Below are positions 58,672 through 64,000 of a DNA stretch of 64,000 bases, piece after piece (the stretch's first letter is position 1; each line of letters opens with the position of its first letter). The stretch lies in NCBI RefSeq assembly GCF_019112545.1, contig NW_025064907.1:248001-312000 (forward strand). The letters are read 5' to 3'. Source of the stretch: Guyanagaster necrorhizus. Taxonomy: Eukaryota > Basidiomycota > Agaricomycetes > Agaricales > Physalacriaceae. The notes under the pieces are model-generated. The model was given only the letters and a program-made list of their open reading frames with translations. It had not been told where the DNA came from and searched no databases. A program made the translations under genes and the position numbers.

Positions 58672-61600
58672 TGTATCTGTATAACAATGATGAGAGTGAA
58701 TGTCCTCTTCAACTTTCGTCTTGGGACGCATTTGATTATCGGGGAAATAATTTCTACCTATGATATGTATGAATTGTGAAGGCTTTTTCTGTCCAAGCGC
58801 AACCGCTGCCGGTAGTTACGTAAGTATCTTCTTCAAAGCCGTGGCCATCTCGACCAATATCTGCCACAGATATTGAGTATGGCAGGTCCGAGTCATTGGA
58901 CCATCATATCTATGCAGAGAAAGAAGCATGAATTTGTGCGTGTTGTCGTGCTCAGGGTCTTGGTCACTTGCGTCTCTCCGTCATACTTCACCGCTTGGGA
59001 TATGTACTCTCGGCACCGGATCTGTCGTTGTGATAGCGAGACACTCGCCCGTGGAAGGGGTTATGTGATGGAGCACCATTTCCTCAGACTAAAGATAGAC
59101 GACAACCGGCCATATTCTGAATGGTAACATCTCCTTCCACAGCCATCAATCTGAAAGGGTCCGGGCTATTAAAGTCAATCATCCGTTCGAGTGAATGATC
59201 AAAAGCCCAGCAACCTTTATGTCATGGAACGCTTTACCAAATTCTTAACGCAATTGATTACCGTTTCGTTCGTCTGCTTCTATTATTAGCATGCTCGACC
59301 CTTCTTATGCAACTTTTCGCGTCTCCCTCCGCTGGCCCACTCCCCGAGCTTAAAAAAGACGGCACTGGACCTGGACCTTGTCGTTGTGGTAGCTACAGGA
59401 CTCGGAGGATTTCTTTTGTCGCAACCTCCTTGACAAGAGGAGGACGGGCAAATGCTGACTGTCTGAATGCGATGATGCTCCTTCGCAGCCATGGAATTTG
59501 ATCGTGGTGGAGGTACGACGACTCGGTCTGGGCTATTAACGGCCAACCCCCATCATCGAGTGATGACCTACCTACCTACCTACCTACCCGCCAACCCGCT
59601 ACAATGGAAATGCCTTACCAAATGACCCAAATGACGAACGCAAATTGATCATGAATGGTTGGGTTGGTTCTCCACTTCGTCATTCCCTACTTCCCGGGCG
59701 AACACGACTGATTGGCTGCCTTCCACACTCGGAACTTTGTCTTTGTTGGAACTGAGGTAGAAGAAGAAGAAGAAGATATTCGTACACGTGTTCACTGGAG
59801 CCAAGACCCAAGACCCGAGCCGGGGGCAACGCTTCTCCATCCGCCATCCGAGTCCAACAGCCCAGCCCCGTTCGTCGCTTTCACCCCAGAAACGTATTTT
59901 TATGTTCTTTCACACGGGGACGGGGTCGTGAATAACCACGCCAGAGTCAGTTGCGATACGCGCATCCTGAGATGGAGAAGGCCATATCACGACGACTTAC
60001 GGTATCGAACCTCTCGCCGAGCCCTTGCGACGTTTCCCCCCCTCCCCTCTCCTTTATCCTACACTCAAACCGGTGGCATTCTTTGGAATGGGGAGATGAT
60101 AATCAGTGACGGTTACGATGTCAGACTCTGAGGAAAGTTCGGATGGGCCAAGATCCATTCTCCACTGGCATATCTCGCACGAGCATCGTACTTTGGAACT
60201 TTGTCGCTCCCTCTCTCGTTCCCCTGAGATGCCGAACCCTTCCTTCCCCATTGCGAAATCTTCAGTGGGATGAAATCAAGTTCGCCAGGATGGAGATACC
60301 TTTCTTTTTCCAGTTGGGGATGCTTGCAGAGGAGATTCTTTACAGGGTCCTGGATAAGTGTATGATGAGACTCGTAGCCATGACGTACCCACACCTGATG
60401 TGATTCGACCTTTATAGAGTGTGATGGTGGCATGTGCTTCAATATCGTATATGACACTTATAATTGCGAATATCAAAATCGTCACGCCTCGGGCACGCGG
60501 TCCGCGGTTCTAAAATCTGATTTTTCTTGTTTGCACAGACATTCTTTGCTTTCTCTAACCCTAACCTCCGAATTTCTTCACATCGCAATTCTTTCATTCC
60601 CGCCTGCAAGCGATACTGAGCCCATGCTCATTCCTCGAATCCGTGGCTTCCGCGACAGGGCCTCTCGTATTGGAAACGAGCCGTGAGCCGTCGACATGTG
60701 GAAGCCAGCTAATTGCAACAAGGGTCCAATACGGCAGCAGATTCTCGTTTCGTTCGTGGGGGTGAAGAACAACCGGGCGCGGAGTTCATGGTCCTAATGC
60801 GAGGAGCTGGCTGGAAGGGTTATGGGTCCCACGATCAAGGAGGATGTGGAGGAGGAAGAGGAAGGTGCGTATTCGTGTTCTCTTTGTCGTGCTTGACGCT
60901 GATGCTAGGTCTTGGTCGGGGCCACCGTGGACGACAGCGATGCTTGTTTCGGCGCGATGGCAAACAGACAGTGAACCCCCCTCCCCTCCCCTTTGCACGA
61001 GGTGTGCGGACGCGGAGTGTGTGCTCCAAAGAAATCCAACTGTGAAAATTTTGAGGATGTTGGAAGTACAATGGTAGCTACTGTAGGTAGAATTACACGG
61101 CACGCGTCCATCGAAGGGACGCGGCCGGGCGTAGTATCATTCGATGGTTCCTCTTTCATGTCATCCATTAGCCTACGGTGTTTCCTGAAAGCGATAAGCT
61201 CAAGCTCCTACCTCGAACCTGAACAGTGGGTTTCGCGACACCGGACCGCCATTGGATGGGTGTGTGTGTTTATTTTATTTAATGGCCAACAAGGGTATCC
61301 AGGATCCAAGCAAACATACCCGCCCCGGGCAGTTCTAGGAAGGGTGCGCGTTTTTTAGTCGTTTCTTGGCGCCGATTGTGGTCCCAGGTCCCGGGTACAC
61401 GGCTAAGATTGAAAAATTATAGTAGAAACGAATTTGTCATTCCACAATTAACCCGTGATGATGTGCTTTTTTTCCCATTGGTTCACCACTAGCACTGCTG
61501 ACCTCGAGTTCCAGGTTCTTTTTCTTTTTTCTTCTTTCGCATGATGGTGCCAAACTGTTTATGTTGCTTTGGATGTTTCGTGGGCCCTTGGAAGATTGTC

Positions 61601-63313
61601 TTCCCCTATCCTTGCACGTATAGGTTCAGGATTACAAAAATTTCATACGGCTGCGCGTAAATGCTGCGAGTTTCCTTTCCCCCTTAAGTAAGAAGAGACG
61701 GATTTGTCATCTCCCCCCCTCCCCCCCTTTTCACCAAGACCCGGGGGGGGGGCGGGATTTACATGTCAGAAAAAAAAAAAGTTGACGGTCCGACTGCGGA
61801 CGACTCTTATCACAAAGGACGCGTTCTCTTATCAATTTGCGAGAAAAATAGATTTAAAAAAGCCCGTCATATACGCGCTTGAATTGCTACTCGTTCGTCC
61901 TTATCAATTTGCGGGAGGCCATCGCGGGCAATGTCATGGGGTGGGGTGGGGGGGGAACGCTCAGTACGCGCTTAAATTGCTACTCGTTCTTCCTTATCAA
62001 TTTGCGAGAAAAGAAAAATAAAATAAAAAGGCGATTTCCCGTTGGGCGTTCAATACCCGCCTCCTCTGCGCTCAAATACCCTATGTCCCATGTCCCATGT
62101 CTGGGCCCCCGAAAAAAGAAAGTTTTAGAGGTGCCGAGGAGGGTAGCGGAGTGATTAATGGAGGGAGGCGGCTGTAGGGCGTAAGAAAGACGGCGGGCGA
62201 GGGTGAGATGGGGATCCGTATGGGAAGGCTGAGGATTTGCGCATGGGGATGGGTGGGGGGGGGGGTAACCCGCTTTATGCGCACGCGCACGGTGAGTACA
62301 GTACAGAGCGAGGGATGTGTATCCCGTCAGGGTCAGGATTGAAGGTGTGGTGAAAGAAATCCCGTGGTGCCAGGGAATTCTGCGTGTATATAGGGATGAG
62401 TCATGATGGAAAGAAGCGGAGGGGAGAGAAAGGTCCCACGGCAATTGAAGGGAAAATCCCGACGAGATGCCTGAACGTATGGGGAAAGGACCCAGGGCCA
62501 GGGTTGATGCATCCACTGGGGGGAATAGAATAGAAAGCCATGACATGGAAGATCCCGGAGCGGAATAGAATAGAATAGAATAGAGAATTGGTGGCGTAGG
62601 GCTAGGTGAAGTAAGTTACCCGGTGAACCAGGGAGTCCTGGCCTCGTGTAAAACGCATGGAATCAAAAGCCGGATCGACGAGAATTTCATTGAAGAGGGT
62701 TGGGTGAGTCATACGACGATCGTGGTGGGAGGTTGCAAAAGAGGGTAAAGGGTGGGAAGAAGAAGGGGGGGTTGCGAGTAGAATCATGACTCCGTTGCTG
62801 GCCGAGTATGAGTGGTGGTGGTGGACATGGTAACGATGGGATGGGGGGCTGAGGGAGGGGGAGTGATCCGTGTGGTGGCGGTGGTACTGTTCGGGTAACC
62901 AAAACGTCTACCTTGGATGGGGAGAGAGAAGGTGTATGATGCGGCGAGGTTGATATCATCGATGGTGTGGTATATATAACTGTGGGGGAGGCAATTGACG
63001 AAGAGACGGGCCGGTGGAAGAAGGTACGGAGGCAATGGTGGCCGAATATGAAATGGATATTAGTAACAGCGACGAGCTACCGACTGTCGACCTGGACGAC
63101 GAGCGACGAGCGTTACCTTATACACATGCACAGGGTTAGTCATTGTCCACGCCGAAGCCTGGCAGCCCAGCCAATTTCCCTCATGGCATCACGGGAGGGA
63201 TACGTGACGTGTCACGTGTCACAGATCAATTAAATAAAGAGTGACGACGTTAATTGAGACACTCAACCCCTCGAATTTGATTCCCCCCCATTCCGCCTTG
63301 TTGGGTTATTCCC
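58672..63313. other. Long low-complexity region without a recognised gene
   Basis: 4.6 kb. It contains diverged duplicated blocks near 59,020-59,260 and 59,360-59,640, a (CTAC)n run at 59,567-59,588, homopolymer C, G and A runs near 61,710-61,780, a 50-bp direct repeat at 61,869 and 61,962, and (GAATA)n at 62,563-62,582. Many overlapping short frames exist on both strands, none with a domain. The right end should hold the promoter of the gene at 63314; a TATATATAA is at 62,971. Confidence 0.55.
61869..62012 (+). repeat. Two-copy direct repeat, about 50 bp
   Basis: ACGCGCTTGAATTGCTACTC ... TTATCAATTTGCGGGAGG at 61869-61918 and the near-identical copy at 61962-62011 (CTTAAATT, GCGAGAAA). A third partial copy of CTTATCAATTTGCGAGAAA is at 61828-61846. 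Confidence 0.75.
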
Positions 63314-63931
63314 ATGTCGTCGTCGTTGTCGTCGTCATCATCCCCGTCCAAATCCGAGCGCCTCCTCCGGGACGTCCTGACGAACAGCGCGCCACCGTCG
63401 CCTTCCCGCCAGCATCGCCGCCGACATTCCACGCCCGTCCCCACGCGGAAAGGTGAGGACGAGTTGAGGGCGCCCCATGAGCAGGTCCTGCGAGCGAGGC
63501 TGGAGAGAGTCCTGTGCGAGGTGCGGTATCATACCTGCGGGGCCGCCGCTTCTAACTCGCTCAACCCAAAGAGCAACGTCCTCCTCACCCCACCGCCTAC
63601 GCCGCCCCGGAGCAGTACATCGACACCGCTGCCATCATCACCACCACGACGATCCATGTCTGTGCGCTCCTCGCCACCGCCCTTTCGGAAACCGTCCTTC
63701 CCCCCAACACCGACAGAGGACCTCCCACCACCACCACCACAACTGCCCTCCACGCAAAAGTTCAATGCCCGGACCGCCTCTCTCCAGTGTCGCCTCATAG
63801 ATGGATACGTCTCCTTTGCTGCAGTCGAGGGTCTCGGCGCGCCCCCGCCCGACCCGCCTGAGGAGATGGACACCCGTGTCGAGGAAGGCGGGTGGCAGAG
63901 GGTCTGGAAATGGGTCGGTGTCGGGAGTTGA
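63314..63931 (+). CDS. Ser/Pro-rich protein of unknown function
   Basis: 205 residues, no intron needed. ATG 63314. The N-terminus is Ser-rich (MSSSLSSSSSPSKSERLLRD). A short more ordered helical part (HEQVLRARLERVLCEVRYH) is followed by long Pro/Ser/Thr runs (TPPPTPPRSSTSTPLPSSPP), then a compact C-terminal part (ARTASLQCRLIDGYVSFAAV; WQRVWKWVGVGS). Base composition is strongly CpG-rich. The ordered helix and the conserved-looking C-terminus speak for a real protein, but low-complexity GC-rich DNA can give long frames by chance. Confidence 0.6.
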   Translation: MSSSLSSSSSPSKSERLLRDVLTNSAPPSPSRQHRRRHSTPVPTRKGEDELRAPHEQVLRARLERVLCEVRYHTCGAAASNSLNPKSNVLLTPPPTPPRSSTSTPLPSSPPRRSMSVRSSPPPFRKPSFPPTPTEDLPPPPPQLPSTQKFNARTASLQCRLIDGYVSFAAVEGLGAPPPDPPEEMDTRVEEGGWQRVWKWVGVGS

Positions 63932-64000
63932 CTACTCTTTTCTTCGTTATATTATATTATACCATTCTCTGCGCTTTCTTTGTCCTGCTTTCATACGTAT

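Noticed and set aside
62081..63035. Overlapping Pro-rich frames on the minus strand near 62-63 kb
   Set aside because: GC-rich low-complexity DNA gives open frames by chance; no domain, no splice logic.
1..64000. CRISPR arrays, bacterial operons, riboswitches, rRNA
   Set aside because: No regular spacer-repeat arrays or conserved RNA signatures seen; the genome is eukaryotic.

Overview
The window looks like a chromosome segment from a filamentous basidiomycete, probably an agaricomycete. It has short (about 48-65 bp) GT-AG introns in almost every gene, a single-exon F-box/leucine-rich protein of mushroom type, secreted class 3 lipases, an extracellular intradiol dioxygenase and large chromodomain Ty3/Gypsy retrotransposons. 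Species cannot be read from the sequence.

Bases 1 to about 40,140 form a nested retrotransposon island. Terminal repeats and target duplications let most layers be ordered. A solo LTR (family C, duplication CAGGC at 383-387 and 18313-18317) is split by two complete Gypsy elements: element A on the minus strand (430-8565, duplication ATGTG) and element B on the plus strand (8749-18029, duplication AGATG, left copy decayed to AAATA, with a 995-base assembly gap inside). Next comes element D (minus), whose 3' LTR is split by the complete, youngest-looking element C (19056-27042, 492-bp LTRs, duplication ACAAT). D is then broken by element E (plus), which is followed by a Ty1/Copia gag fragment, about 1.8 kb of unassigned sequence in which I see no CG dinucleotide, and elements F and G (minus). 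All of these except C are CpG-poor and full of transition-type stop codons, as expected from repeat-directed or methylation-driven mutation. In A and C the reverse transcriptase catalytic aspartates themselves are lost.

Two points stand out in the island. First, element C carries an extra gene on the strand opposite to gag-pol, between pol and the 3' LTR: a spliced coiled-coil protein with a Cys6 cluster spaced like a fungal Zn(II)2Cys6 domain. Second, in every element where the 5' junction can be read, the sequence next to the 5' LTR is complementary to a segment inside the LTR just downstream of a TATA-like box, and the two segments co-vary between elements. This points to Tf1-type self-priming rather than tRNA priming.

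From about 40,140 to the end the sequence is CpG-rich and gene-bearing. In order: an alpha/beta hydrolase (+), a secreted class 3 lipase (+), an extracellular intradiol dioxygenase (-), an F-box protein (+), a four-helix membrane protein (-), a second class 3 lipase (-), a broken major-facilitator transporter gene (+), an FHA-domain serine/threonine kinase (+) and, after about 4.6 kb of low-complexity DNA without a recognised gene, a Ser/Pro-rich protein (+). The two lipases and the dioxygenase look like secreted degradative enzymes and the alpha/beta hydrolase like a cellular esterase, but no pathway can be proved from this window.
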